Below, piece after piece: positions 34,891-45,805 of a stretch of 64,000 nucleotides of DNA. Position numbers and translations under genes: made by a program. Under the pieces are notes generated by a model. The model ran no database searches. It was not told the DNA's origin and saw nothing but the letters and a program-made list of their open reading frames with translations. The stretch is taken from the NCBI GenBank assembly GCA_021234155.1, contig JAJEKV010000025.1, positions 2,127,995-2,191,994 of the forward strand, read 5' to 3'. Position 1 is the stretch's first letter, and the number at the start of each line of letters is the position of its first letter. This DNA is from Isoetes taiwanensis. Taxonomy: Eukaryota; Streptophyta; Lycopodiopsida; Isoetales; Isoetaceae.

Positions 34891-36814
34891 AGAGCTTGTT
34901 TAAGGTCTATACTAGACTAATCTTGTACAGACTAGCTAGTTTATCCCACTGCCTTGCGGCAGCCAAAGTGGAGGACACGTAGAGGCTTTTAAGTTCTACC
35001 ACGTCAGGGATCATCATCGTGTACCCCTAGCAACCAACATCCAATATCAGTGACATTGGCAAGGTTTGGGTTCCATTGGCAAGGTTTGAACCCATGGCCA
35101 AACGTAAATTTATTTTGGCATTACTAGGCCTATACCAACTCACCACACATCCATTAGGTTAAACTTTTGCCTTACATGCACACTTTGTAGGTAGGTTTGT
35201 AGGTAGGATATACCTTAGGAAGTTAGGCACCGCAGCGCTGTAAGATAGCGGACGATCCATAGCCCATTATTTTTTTTGAGCTTGTTTAAGGTCCATACTA
35301 GACTAATCTTGTACAGACTAGCTAGTTTATCCTACTGCGTTGCGATAGCCAAAGTGGAGGACACGCTAGTTTATCCCACTGCCTTGCGACAGCCAAAGTG
35401 GAGGACACATAAAGGCTTTTAAGTTCTACCACGTTGGGAATAATCGTCGTATACCCCTAGTAACCAACATCTAAATATAAGTGACATTGACAAGGTTTGA
35501 ACCCATGACCAAATGTAAACTTATTTTGGCATTACTAGACCCATACCAACTCACCACACATACGTCGGACAAAACTTTTACCTTACATGCATACTTTGTA
35601 GGTAGGATATAATCCCACCTTAGGAAGTTAGGCACCATAGCGCTGTAAGACAGCGGTCGATCCACAGCCCATTAATTTATTAGAGCTTGTTTAAGGTCCA
35701 TACTAGACTAATCATGTACAGACTAGCTAGTTTATCCCACTGCCTTATGGCAGCCAAAGTGGAGGATAAGGTCCATACTAGACTAATCATGTACAGACTA
35801 GCTAGTTTATCCCACTGCCTTGTGGCAGCCAAAGTGGAGGACACATAGAGGCTTTTAAGTTCTACCACGTCGGGGATCATCATCGTATACCCCTAGTAAC
35901 TAATATCCAAATATATGTGACATTGACAAGATTTGAACTCATGATGACCAAATGTAAACTTATTTTGGCATTACTAGGCCTATACCAACTCACCACACAT
36001 CTGTTTGACAAAACTTTTGCCTTACGTGCACACTTGATAGGTAGGATATAATCCCACCTTAAGAAGTTAGGCACCATAGCACTGTAAGACAGCGGTCGAT
36101 CCATAGCCCATTAATTTTTTAGAGCTTGTTTAAGGTCCATACTAGACTAATCTTGTACAGAATAGCTAGTTTATCCCACTGCCTTGCGGCAGCCAAAAGT
36201 GGAGGACACGTAGAGGCTTTTAAATTCTACCACGTCGGGGATCATTATCGTATACCCCTAGTAACCAACATCCAAATATAAGTGATATTGGCAAGATTTG
36301 AACCCATGACCAAATGTAAAGTTATTTTGACATTACTAGACCTATACCAACTCATCACACATTTATTGGGTAAAACTTTTGCCTTACATGCACACTTTGT
36401 AGGTAGGCACCTTAGGAGGTTAGGCACCATAGCGCTGTAAGGCATCGGTCGATCCATGGCCCATTAATTTTTTAGAGCTTGTTTAAGGTCTATACTAGAC
36501 TAAAATCAACCTATTAATTTTTTAGAGCTTGTTTAAGGTCTATACTAGACTAATCTTGTAAAGACTAGCTAGTTTATCCCACTGCCTTGCGGCAGCCAAA
36601 GTGGAGGACACATATAGGCTTTTAAGGTCTACCACATCGAGGATCATCGTCGTATACACCTAGTAACCAACACTCAAATATAAGTGACATTTGGCAAGGT
36701 TTGAACCCATGACTAAATGAACACTTATTTTGGCATTACTAGGCCTATACCAACTCACCACAAAAACTTTTGCCTTACATGCACACTTTATAGATAGGAT
36801 ATAATCCCACCTTA
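34891..36814 (-). repeat. Tandem array of five ~350-430-bp tRNA-like (SINE-like) units
   Basis: Units begin (plus strand) GAGCTTGTTTAAGGT and end GATCCATAGCCCATTA, at about 34891, 35278, 35681, 36121 and 36474. On the minus strand each holds TGGTGAGTTGGTATAGGCCT (A-box-like; 35145-35135 in unit 1) and GGGTTCAAACC (B-box-like; 35093-35083), separated as in a tRNA. The minus-strand 3' end is CTCTAAAAAA. Units 2, 3 and 5 have internal partial duplications. Head-to-tail SINE arrays are unusual; a tandemly amplified SINE is my reading. Unit 5 breaks off at 36814, where the 12.5-kb transposon begins, and resumes at 49275. Confidence 0.75.
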
Positions 36815-36839
36815 AAGCACAATTTCATTAATTATGGAC
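36815..36839 (+). repeat. Left terminal inverted repeat
   Basis: AAGCACAATTTCATTAATT and the next six bases match the reverse complement of 49250-49274 with two differences. Confidence 0.9.
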
Positions 36840-36899
36840 AATACCTGAATTTATGGACCATTTTTTAGTACACTTGGATGAATGACTCATTTTCATACA

Positions 36900-39290
36900 C
36901 TAGTTGACATCCCCTGCGAGTGCTGCATATGCCTCAGCAGCATGCACGTGTATCTTAATAGTATTAGGTATCTTCTTCTTGTTTGATGGCTCCCAAGCGT
37001 GTCGATAGTCTCCACTTCTATCTGCGGTCACTTGCAAATGTTGGCCTCCATCTCTTCTTCCAACAATTGGCATAATTAGTGGGTAGACTTGGTTCCTCAT
37101 CGATTGGCTCCCACCAAGTCACCAGAATAGTCTCAAAGTTCTCCTTCTTATCATCCATTTGTGGGTCCTCAGTAGCTAGGCCCACCCAAGTTGGGCACAA
37201 CACATCATCAGGGCGTGCCATAATAAACATACCTTTCTTCAAATCTTTGTATGGGTTGAATTCCGGCACAGGTTTGTCCTTCCAGGGGCCGACATAAGGA
37301 GGAGTGATAGTAGCAATTGGCTCTACCACTACAACTACATGAGGTGGAGCTTGTGCTTGCCTAGTACATGGCCAGAAGTCATTATAAGTGCCTTCGTCAC
37401 TGCTGATGTTCCCGAGTTCTTGCAAGAGTTTCATCCAATATTCAATCGTGGCCGTGAACTGTGCCGAGTAGTTGGCAGTTTCTGGAGCACCTTTGTTAGA
37501 CGTTGAACAAGCAACCCAATGCAATATATGCTTGTGGATACTGTTTCGCAGCAGGCCAAGGTCCTTCACCGATTTCTTGGGAGGAAGCAGCTTAGGATAT
37601 CCAACTGGCATCATGGGCTTCCCCGCCCTCTTTTTCTTTCCACATCTTTATTCCACCAAAGAGGCAACCAATCCGGGTAAGTGGGTCTAGTTTTTTGTAA
37701 TACATGACTGGCCAATCACCATTCATAGCTTATCTGAAAGTTAGAGGGGTGGTATGACCTCATCAATCTATCATCCCCATCCGGTATGTAGCCTTCTATA
37801 AAACCCTTCCAATCCGAACTTTGTCAACAACATAGGGCACGGGTGTATTCAAGTTGCATTTCGAATTCATACAAGAGTTCCGCATTGTGAGCACCTCTGC
37901 CTTCTTTAAAGATGTAGAGAAGTTACCAAACAAGGCATCGATATCATCATGTGTGTGACCGGGCATCATGAACCCTAGCTCAATCTCTTCAAACACACCA
38001 AGATATACTAGGTAAGAAAGATAGGAGAAGACATACCTATTCTTGTTCGTCCGGATCGTTGTCCAAACCAAATAAAGTATCTTGGGCGAGGCTTCAATGA
38101 TGGTCCCCGTGCACGGGCAAATTAGCGTGTATGCCGGTATTGGATAGTGACAACTTTGACTCCAAGGACGTTGTGTCTCGCGAATGAGGAGACCCATTTT
38201 GGAGCAGATGATTCAGAGCGACAGTGGCCTCCTCGCATACTCGTGCCCCCATCTCTAATCTCTTCAAGATGCTATTCAAAGAACCTACATGGAAGTTAGA
38301 GTCATCCGCCATAAGTCCGTGGCAAAGTTTCCATAAGATCCATTCCCATGACCATGAGTCAATGCACCGGTCAATGTCGTTTTAGCTTGTCAAGTCTCCG
38401 AGAGACTTTTACGATTGTTGCAATTTTGGAATCATTATTTTGGCTTGATCCATTTTGTCGTGAATAATACAAAGATATTGGCCGGATACCCGTGGAGTAT
38501 AATCTCCACGACCCAAGATCGCGGTGCGACACGAGGTCTCCGCCCAGCTATGCGCTCTTCTTTCATCATGCAACATCCTCCTCTCTCCTTCATCTTTGGT
38601 CTTCAGTAACTTCGTACGGATCACCTCACATGTATCGCATTTGGAGAATGCAATTTTCTTTGCGATACTGACGTCCCGGAAACTCCGCCTCCACGTTCTA
38701 TGAAAACCTGTCGGTGATACCTTCTTGCCAGTCAATGCCACAACCTCTGCATTAACCTCTTCTAGAATGCTGGACTTCGTAAACATTGCAGGCAACTTCC
38801 TGACATTCTCTCTTATCCCTCCTCGTTTCTCCCCTTCTACTGGGGCAAGGATTCACCGTTCTCCCTCACGAACATGGAAAACACGGCCTCACATGCCAAC
38901 GCCGAGGAGCGAGGCTTCAAGGTGCCACGCTTACCATGTTCGGCCTTTGCACCCCTCAAGAAATTGGGCCTTCCATTTCGATCGCCGACTTTGAGATCCC
39001 GAGACCAAGGTACCACGCCCTTTCGCAAAACGAGATTCCCCTGCAGCACTGGGCCGCCCCACTCTTCGACCTTTCATGTTGTTGGCTTAACATGTCATAA
39101 ACAAAAGTAACCCTATCACTTGATTTCATGGCAAGGAATTCCTTTCGCATGTTAACAACTTGATTCCTAGAGAACCCGACACAACACCTATTCTTGCAAC
39201 ACAAGGTCCTCCCCAGAAATGAGGATAGCATTCTCGAGTGGTGAGACGAAAGCAAGCTTTGGTGGCCTAACAACCTTCCCGGGTTGTCGG
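36900..39290 (-). pseudogene. Transposase-like protein, DUF7869-like, decayed
   Basis: Reading right to left on the minus strand, frames give in order: LSSFLGRTLCCKNRCCVGFS and VRF-like MRKEFLAMKSSDRVTFVYDM with GISFCERAWYLGLGISKS (39273-38956); KKIAFSKCDTCEVIRTKLL and the acidic motif CIIHDKMDQAKIMIP (38795-38409); NKNRYVFSYLSYLVYLGVFE and FMMPGHTHDDIDALFG (38197-37796); a C-terminal part with KDLKKGMFIMARPDDVLCPT and VTWWEPID (37614-37018), ending near 36900. This order matches proteins I know as DUF7869 (name from memory), found in multicopy in plants and animals and widely suspected to be transposases. D in HDKMDQ, a D-N pair before NKNRY (readable only in a shifted frame) and the GHTHDDID motif are candidate catalytic residues. 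Several frameshifts and stops inactivate it. Confidence 0.75.
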
Positions 39291-41764
39291 GAATGAAAAG
39301 TGTAATGTCGCTTTCTCATAATTTGGGTGCTTCCGATGCTCGAGCTCCCCGGCTGGACACAATATCCGCCTCTGTTGCGTGTTAGCGGCCAATATCTCCG
39401 ACCTTTACTCCGTCAACACGCACGCAGGTCATTGCTCCATCTCACGAGCATCCCCGGCCGCACTCGCAAGCAACCCCTCGCAACGGATGTTCACTTCGTA
39501 AAGGGGAGGGAAACCTTCGCTACAGATACTCCCACAAACTTGAAACCCGTAAACCGGTCACAAATCGCATCGTTTGGCCGCGAAAGATATGAATCCTTTC
39601 CGCAATAATGGAGTCGCATGAGTGCCATATCTCACAATCCTTTTCAAGAAGGGTATATCTTGTCGGGCCGGTTGTGTCTCCTTCCCCACCGTTGTCCGCC
39701 GCCTTTTGTTTGGGACGCCATTAGCGCATCTAACTCACGAGCATCTTCACTTCTCCACAGAATCGAATGAGCCCCCGGCTTCGCTATTGTGGTTGCATCC
39801 GAGTTGGCCGGGAAGGGTATGGTGGCCTTCAAACACTTCCTCCACACCTACGCCAGTAGTCCTTTCGATATCTCCTTGAAGTGGCATTGTGTCATTTGCC
39901 CCACAACTCCCTTTGCTACTAGATGTTCATTAAGGAAGAGATACACAACCCGCACAAGGATTTCAAAGAGTGTTAAAATCGAGTAAGGAAGACGAGAAAG
40001 CAATGCAAATGTCCCGGGGACTCCCATTCAATGGTTACAAGGACAATAAAATTGGGCGGGTGCCCTTTTACATATGAGGTCTTTAGATTCCCCTTGTATA
40101 AGGTTAGTATTGGATGCAAAGAAGTCTCACAATGGGTAGAAAAGAAGGTTCTCACTCTGAAGAGGTTATATTCACAAGACAAATTGGGCCCCGCCAATTT
40201 GTTCGTGGTGGTAGAGGAGCTGTAAAGTAGGCACACACACGCCGTCCGCCCAATTTAGTCATGTCACCAAGAGAAAAACACATTCGGTGATACAAATGGC
40301 CCACCCGACAGCTTTCACCTATCCGGTCATCTACGTAAAAAGGGACAATATGGGCGATCACTAATTTGTCCCATTGTTGCAAATTGGGCACGCCCAATTT
40401 GAACCGAATCAGCGCTTTATATAAGGGTATTATTGATGCAAATCCCTCACAATGGGTACAAAAGAAGGTTGTTTGGCCCGAGCAGATATATCTCAAAGCA
40501 CAAATTGGGCGCCCCCAATTTGTTTGTGGTGGTTAAAGACCGTGAAGTAGGCGAGACTCTACCGCCCAATTTAGTTGTCACCAAGATAAAACACCTTCGA
40601 GATACGCTTTGCCCACCCGGCAGCTTTCACCTACCTGGTCACCTACACATAGACACTAAGAGAACTAAGGAGGCGCATTAATTAACCTGAATTTATCATT
40701 GAGCTCCCAAAACAAATACAATCGAAAGCATTGGAAGGGCCTCGACTACAAACAAGGGTTAATGGAGAAAATAGCGTGCACACAAATCCCGCATGACAAT
40801 TTTAGGAAAAGGGCGGACCGCATCGAAATTTAGAGTTTATGTAAATGTGACAAAGAACTGTGAATGAGGAGGAGTAAATCAAGGGTCAAGCCATCGGTGT
40901 AGGCGGAATGGAAAGGTGTGAATGAACAGGCGTGTTTGAAGAGGTGCGAATGAACAAACCGTGAATGGAAAGGCGGATTGATAAAATCGGTCACATCACA
41001 TTTGCAAAAGAATTACACATCGAGGTATGGCGAATTTAACCGTGGAGCAAAGACAAACCTTTGGAGATCTCGTGGCCATGAATATGAATCGCTGAAGATG
41101 TTTGCGCCTTGTAGAAAAGATAGTAGCCAAACAAGGCACCGCCGGAAAAACAACAGTTTTGAAGCGCATTTACATTTAAACATGAATTCCCCCAAAATTT
41201 GAATGTAATTTCCCCAATTTTAAAGTTAAATGTCCCACCTAATTTCGAAATAATGTGTCCGTCCCGAACTTTGAAACACAAGTTCAGCTTAAAAGCACGC
41301 GGCGACACGTGCATGACTCGAATTAATTTTGGGCGGCTTTAAATGACAGATTTGAAATTCAAAAACTCTCAAGACTTATTATTAAGGTCCACAATTAATT
41401 CCTCACGCCGAACCCATCAACGGTCCATTTTTATTTCAAAAGGCCAAGCTTACATGCACGCATTTGTCTTCACTTCCAAGAGGTCCATAACCCTTTAAAA
41501 GCCCCCTCATTCTCCTCGACCGCAAATTTAGAAAATTTCGGCTTCTTTACGCTTTGTGCCCGCTAAACACTGTCGCCTTCATATTTCTTAGCCACGAAAG
41601 TCGCTTCATCCCGCACTATACTCCCGGAACCAGCTATCGGCTTTGATCGAGCTATTGGCGCTTTGTGTCTCTCGGCCGCTTGTCGCCATCCCGCATATGC
41701 TTTCCTCTCTCGCGATTGACCTATCGCCGGGTACCCCCAGACACCAAGGAATTCTAGCAGCTTG
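39291..41764. other. Transposon interior between the transposase and plus-strand genes
   Basis: 39.3-39.9 kb may hold the N-terminal part of the transposase gene (for instance a minus-strand frame with CGKDSYLSRPNDAICDRF), too broken to define. Palindromes of the AAATTGGGC family start at 40,048, with full copies at 40181-40200, 40381-40400 and 40502-40521. A minus-strand frame at about 41790-41563 (IKLLEFLGVWGYPAIGQSRE) is open but unrecognised. Confidence 0.5.
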
Positions 41765-41794
41765 ATGGCATCTCGCTTCACCACCGTGGCAAAG
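41765..41794 (+). other. Possible first exon or leader of the H3-tail gene
   Basis: ATG at 41765 reads MASRFTTVAK and then meets GTAAGG at 41795, a strong splice donor. A good acceptor, TTCTGCAG, ends at 42480, nine bases before the MARTKQTAR start codon. Joining them in phase would not give the H3 frame, so if this intron is real the H3-tail ORF would use its own ATG. Evidence is limited to splice motifs. Confidence 0.3.
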
Positions 41795-41999
41795 GTAAGG
41801 TGGACTACTTTCTTAATATAAACTTGAGCGCTTGCCTGATTAAGTATCCCGCTATTACATCTCGGACATATGAACATCTTCTAGATGCCTCACTGGTCCC
41901 CACAGATGCATACCTATGTGCAGAACTGAATAGGGCACACAATTGCTTCCCTGAGGGTGTTTCATTTTGCAAAACATTGGACTTTTTCCCTAACACCAA

Positions 42000-42257
42000 A
42001 GTGGGCGGACGCTTCAATTTACTTATCCTCACACCAATGTGGGCGACGCCAGCTGTTTATTATCCCGACACCAGTGGCGACGCTGAAGTTGCCCTCCTGA
42101 GAGACGACTGTTTGATGGTAGACTTGGGCGTATTCAAATTGGGCGGCTTCAATTTAGTTCCCAAGTCTACCATCCAAGGAAGTCGTCTCCTCGATAGGCA
42201 AATTGGGCATCCGCCCACTTTGGTGTGAGGGCTAAGTAAATTGGGCTTTCAATTTAG
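42000..42257. repeat. ~250-bp foldback around a palindrome
   Basis: The left arm (TTTACTTATCCTCACACCAA..GTGGGCG, then GAGAGACGACTG and GATGGTAGACTTGGG) is matched in reverse complement on the right (CCCAAGTCTACCATC, AGTCGTCTCC, CACTTTGGTGTGAGGG, AAGTAAA). One of the AAATTGGGC palindromes (42136-42155) lies in the centre. A transcript would fold into a long hairpin, a possible source of small RNAs. Confidence 0.75.
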
Positions 42258-42488
42258 TATGTGAGGATCTGCCCAATTGGGCGGCTCAATTTGGCCCCTC
42301 GTGGATGCAATCGCCTCAGACTCAAGGCTCACCATGAGTTGAGCCGGTGCCGACTGGGCGGCTCCAATTTGGTGTGTGCGTGAGATCCGCAAATTGGGCT
42401 GGCTTCAATTTGCCTCCATCATACAACAGCCTCTTCAGCCCCAAGTCTCCCAAGTACTAACACTACTTTCCGTTCTGCAGGAATTAAT

Positions 42489-42620
42489 ATGGCGCGAACA
42501 AAGCAGACTGCTCGGGTTCCCGGTACCGGACCCAAATTTGCAGAGGCTATTGCAATAGAGAATGCAAGAACAGAAGAAGAGAAAGAACTTTCTTGCCGGC
42601 ATCCGTGTTGTGCCCAATGA
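42489..42620 (+). CDS. ORF beginning with the histone H3 tail MARTKQTAR
   Basis: The 43-codon frame (too short for usual ORF cut-offs) opens MARTKQTARVPGTGPKFAEA and ends at TGA 42618-42620. Residues 1-9 equal the N-terminus of histone H3 (A1-R8 after Met removal, including K4); the H3 K9-S10 pair is replaced by V-P, and GTGPK echoes the H3 GGK. The rest (AIENARTEEEKEL) is not histone fold. The start follows a good splice acceptor (TTCTGCAG, 42473-42480). Downstream plus-strand frames continue after frameshifts with acidic, then basic sequence, so this is probably the N-terminus of a larger decayed transposon protein. H3 tails are read by PHD, chromo and similar domains, so mimicry is a reasonable inference. 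Confidence 0.6.
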   Translation: MARTKQTARVPGTGPKFAEAIAIENARTEEEKELSCRHPCCAQ

Positions 42621-44379
42621 AATTTTGATTCTTCTTTGAGGAATGGGTCCGGGTGCATAGAGATAGGGAATATTCATCCCGGTCCCGCATAAACCACCTC
42701 AAGGATCTTCCGCTTTTCTTTGGCAAGATAGGGCGAAAAAAATGAATTCGGCGGTATCGTCATCGACATGGAGGTCTCGGCGAGAACAAGGATGACTTCC
42801 TCATCGACGCTTGAAGACACCGTAGATCGGACTTTGTCCGCTATAAAGTTCCACTATCTAAGCACGAGCCATGTATAAAGGAAAGCCCACATTCTTGCGC
42901 CGTAAAGGATGGGCGCTTAGACTTATATGAAAGTTTAGAGCCGGGCATCAAATCAAGAACTGATATTTTGATGGCTACTACGTGTCGACAAAGGGATATT
43001 AGAGCACAAACGTAACAGGTCGAAAAGCACCGCTCACCTGAGTATCGTGGCAAAACCAACCTAAAGTATAATGATACTAAGTGGCTTAAGTCTAGATACA
43101 AGAAAGGTGAGACAAAGACAAGCGCCAGGGGGGCAACGACATGGAGACCGATACAAAGTCAAGAAGGCGAGGACACCGCTAAGGCTATTCACCGTAAAGC
43201 TGCCACTAAACTTATATTCTTGGGTGGAATGAAGAGAACATCAAGGTCGCCCGTCGGATGCGAAAAGTGCAGAAGAGGACCAGCCAGTCCAAGAGGAACC
43301 CCTAAGCGCCAGAGGAAAAAGATTTAGGTGGTCCGTCGAAGAGGCGCAAGCGGACGGGTTATCACAGAGCCCAAAAAGTTCTGGAGAGGGAGTCCTTCTC
43401 TTCTTCTTCATCCGAAAGAACCGAGTGTAGCCTACAGATCGTGAAGTTCACTCCATCCGGTGGCGACGCCACTCGTGAGAGCGATATGAGTTGTCACAAA
43501 ACGCCATAGCAAGCATCAAGCACATGTGGAGAGAATCTACCCTCGGGGGTGGGCTTCGGTGATTGAAGTCGATGTGTTCAAGATGCATAAAGCCCCTAAG
43601 AAATATGACTTGTAGGGTCATAAGTCCAGAGCACTTGGACACTCTCTACTTAATCGCTTATCAGCCATCGATGCACCCTCCTCGTGGCCGATGTCGTGCC
43701 GCTCGATCCACGCATTGCATGCAGCAATCAAGTGGAAGAAGTCGAGGATCCGCAAAATGCGTATCATCGGATTGTTAATGGCAACCATACGACCCACGGT
43801 TGCTCAACCGCTTGTCACACAAGCTTTGGCATGGCCTCCCGAAAGGAAGCACTTGGCGAACCGATATTCTTTCTATGCCAAAAGGAAATGCCGAGTCCCC
43901 GCAGAAATCTCACCGCAATCGAAAGCACGCTCGTAAGCCAGGAGAATAATGACATAACAAAGAAGACTATACACGAGGAAGTATTTTTCAAGAAATTCGC
44001 CAGCCTTCAAGAACCAAAGGGCATTCTACGAAGCCTAAGAAGGGCAAACGCTGCACTCATTGGAGCCGTATTCGTAAGTGCACTACCACCATTACTAGTT
44101 CCTCGCTATCCACGAAGTTCAAATTGGGCCCCAATTTCAAATTTTGGCACTTTTTTCAAATTGGGCGCCCAATTTCCCTAACGGCCGTGATATTGGGCGC
44201 CGCAATTTCGAATCGTTTCAGTGGAAATTGGGCGCCACCAATTTCACCTCGATGTCGGATGATCCGAAATTGGGCGGGCGCCATTTCGGTCAGCTACTAC
44301 AAGCTAATTAAGATGATGTGTATGCCCTTATCTAGTGCCTTCGTGGTCATGCGAGATTGGAAAGTCAGAGCCGCGCAAC
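42621..44379 (+). pseudogene. Broken coding sequence downstream of the H3-like start
   Basis: Plus-strand frames alternate with stops: FFEEWVRVHRDREYSSRSRI near 42640, YESLEPGIKSRTDILMATT near 42930, a basic stretch RGTPKRQRKK near 43300 (nuclear-signal-like) and HLANRYSFYAKRKCRVPAEI near 43855. I recognise no family. From about 44070 (GTATTC|GTAAGT) to 44300 the DNA holds five palindromes and no coding signal, probably an intron. Confidence 0.4.
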
Positions 44380-45805
44380 CATTAAAAAGTCAACTATGCG
44401 TGACTACAACTACTTTGTATATCTTGATGACGAAGTCGGGAATTTGTGCAATCGGGTTGCCCAGTTATTCTATGAAGACCGGTTGAAGGACGAAAGGAGA
44501 AAAATTGAAGTGAAGGATAGGCTTAGACTTTTCACCAATAATTCCCCGCCGACCATTAAAGTCCATGCATCCTCTAGATCCGCAAAGGCTGCTGAAGGAG
44601 ATCAAGGATGGCACCACATTCCCCGGCGGGAAGCAAGGATTATACCGGGAGACGACTATGAAAGTCGAGCCGGAGAGTCAAGAAGATTGGAACAATGGAG
44701 CGGGCCTTTGTCGATACATGAAGGAAGTGAAGAAACTTCCTTTTCAAGACATGGCTGCCTTGAGGCAAGCTCACCCCATATTCACGGAGAATCTGATGCT
44801 TATGTTCGCAAGTAGCATCAGTGGATGGGCAGAAGGACGCAAAGAGATGGAGAAGGAAAGCTTTCCGGAGTCCCTCTACAGCAAAGTAGACGAATATCTT
44901 CTAGGGCCAGTTGAGGAGGGTGGCAAACCTTTCAAGTGTTTCCACGTTAGTCCGCGAGGTTTGTGCGTGGACGTGGTAAACACTTCGGCCCGCTTCATTG
45001 GATGCGACTTCAGATATACGAAGAAATGGCCAAAGGAAGATTATGAAAAATTCCTTGACCAGGCTAAGCACGATGATCGGACCAAAGAAATTTTATTGGG
45101 TAGCTATATTTATTACCCCAGACCGCCTCAATGAGTGCCTATCCGCCATGAAGACAATAGACGGTGGCAGCCGTGTTTGGGTTGGTTCCTACCAGGACCC
45201 CCCGGCCAGAACTGCGACTACCTCTAGAGTTCGAGAGTTGCAATGTCTTGTCCTGCTAATGTATGTTGCCAGAGACGCAGCGGCTACGCCATCAGTACAG
45301 GAAATAAATATTTGCTTCGCCAATTCCGACCATCCAAAGCAATATGCTAAGTTTCCCAAGCATTTACGAAAACAGACATCGAAAAGAATTTGCCCCGATC
45401 CGAAAGTGTGCGGCCAGGTATGCATTTTAAATTGGGCAGCCCCAATTTGTTTGCCCGACTATCAATGTTTCTAACATTTATTTTCCGTCGCAGCTTATTG
45501 GTATGATTTACCTTGGTGCGACAAAGGGTGCAAAAGCAGTGGGAGGAGTAATGGTGCAAAATCGGTTGGAAAGTAGGGCGTGCACCTATCTAGTGTCGGT
45601 TGTTGATCTTTGGAAGGTTGCAATCGTTCTCGACTTCTTTTCCTGGTGCTTTTTAGCCCGAGCGGCGGCAAAAGCGAGGGCTATAAAACATTGTCTTTTG
45701 AGACAAGGCGAGAAGCTGGAAATTAAGCTTGTACGGATATTCGAGCAACTCTTCGATGTCATGTTAGACGAAAAAAATCAAGAGCTGGGCACTCTGAGAA
45801 GATAA
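44380..45805 (+). pseudogene. Unknown transposon gene with a 76-bp intron
   Basis: Three plus-strand frames join into one unknown protein: DYNYFVYLDDEVGNLCNRVA (from about 44400), then after a +/-1 shift near 44560 MKEVKKLPFQDMAALRQAHP and FKCFHVSPRGLCVDVVNTSA, then after another shift near 45,110 TPDRLNECLSAMKTIDGG and QEINICFANSDHPKQYAKF. Exon ends at CAG 45417; GT at 45418 and AG at 45493 bound an intron that contains a palindrome, and the next exon continues in phase 0 as LIGMIYLGATKGAKAVGGV to a stop at 45803-45805. The last part is charged and helical. I recognise no domain. Confidence 0.55.

Noticed and set aside
34891-36814. LTRs of a retrotransposon
   Set aside because: There are five tandem copies with no internal genes, no TG..CA ends and no primer-binding site; tRNA-like boxes favour a SINE-like origin.
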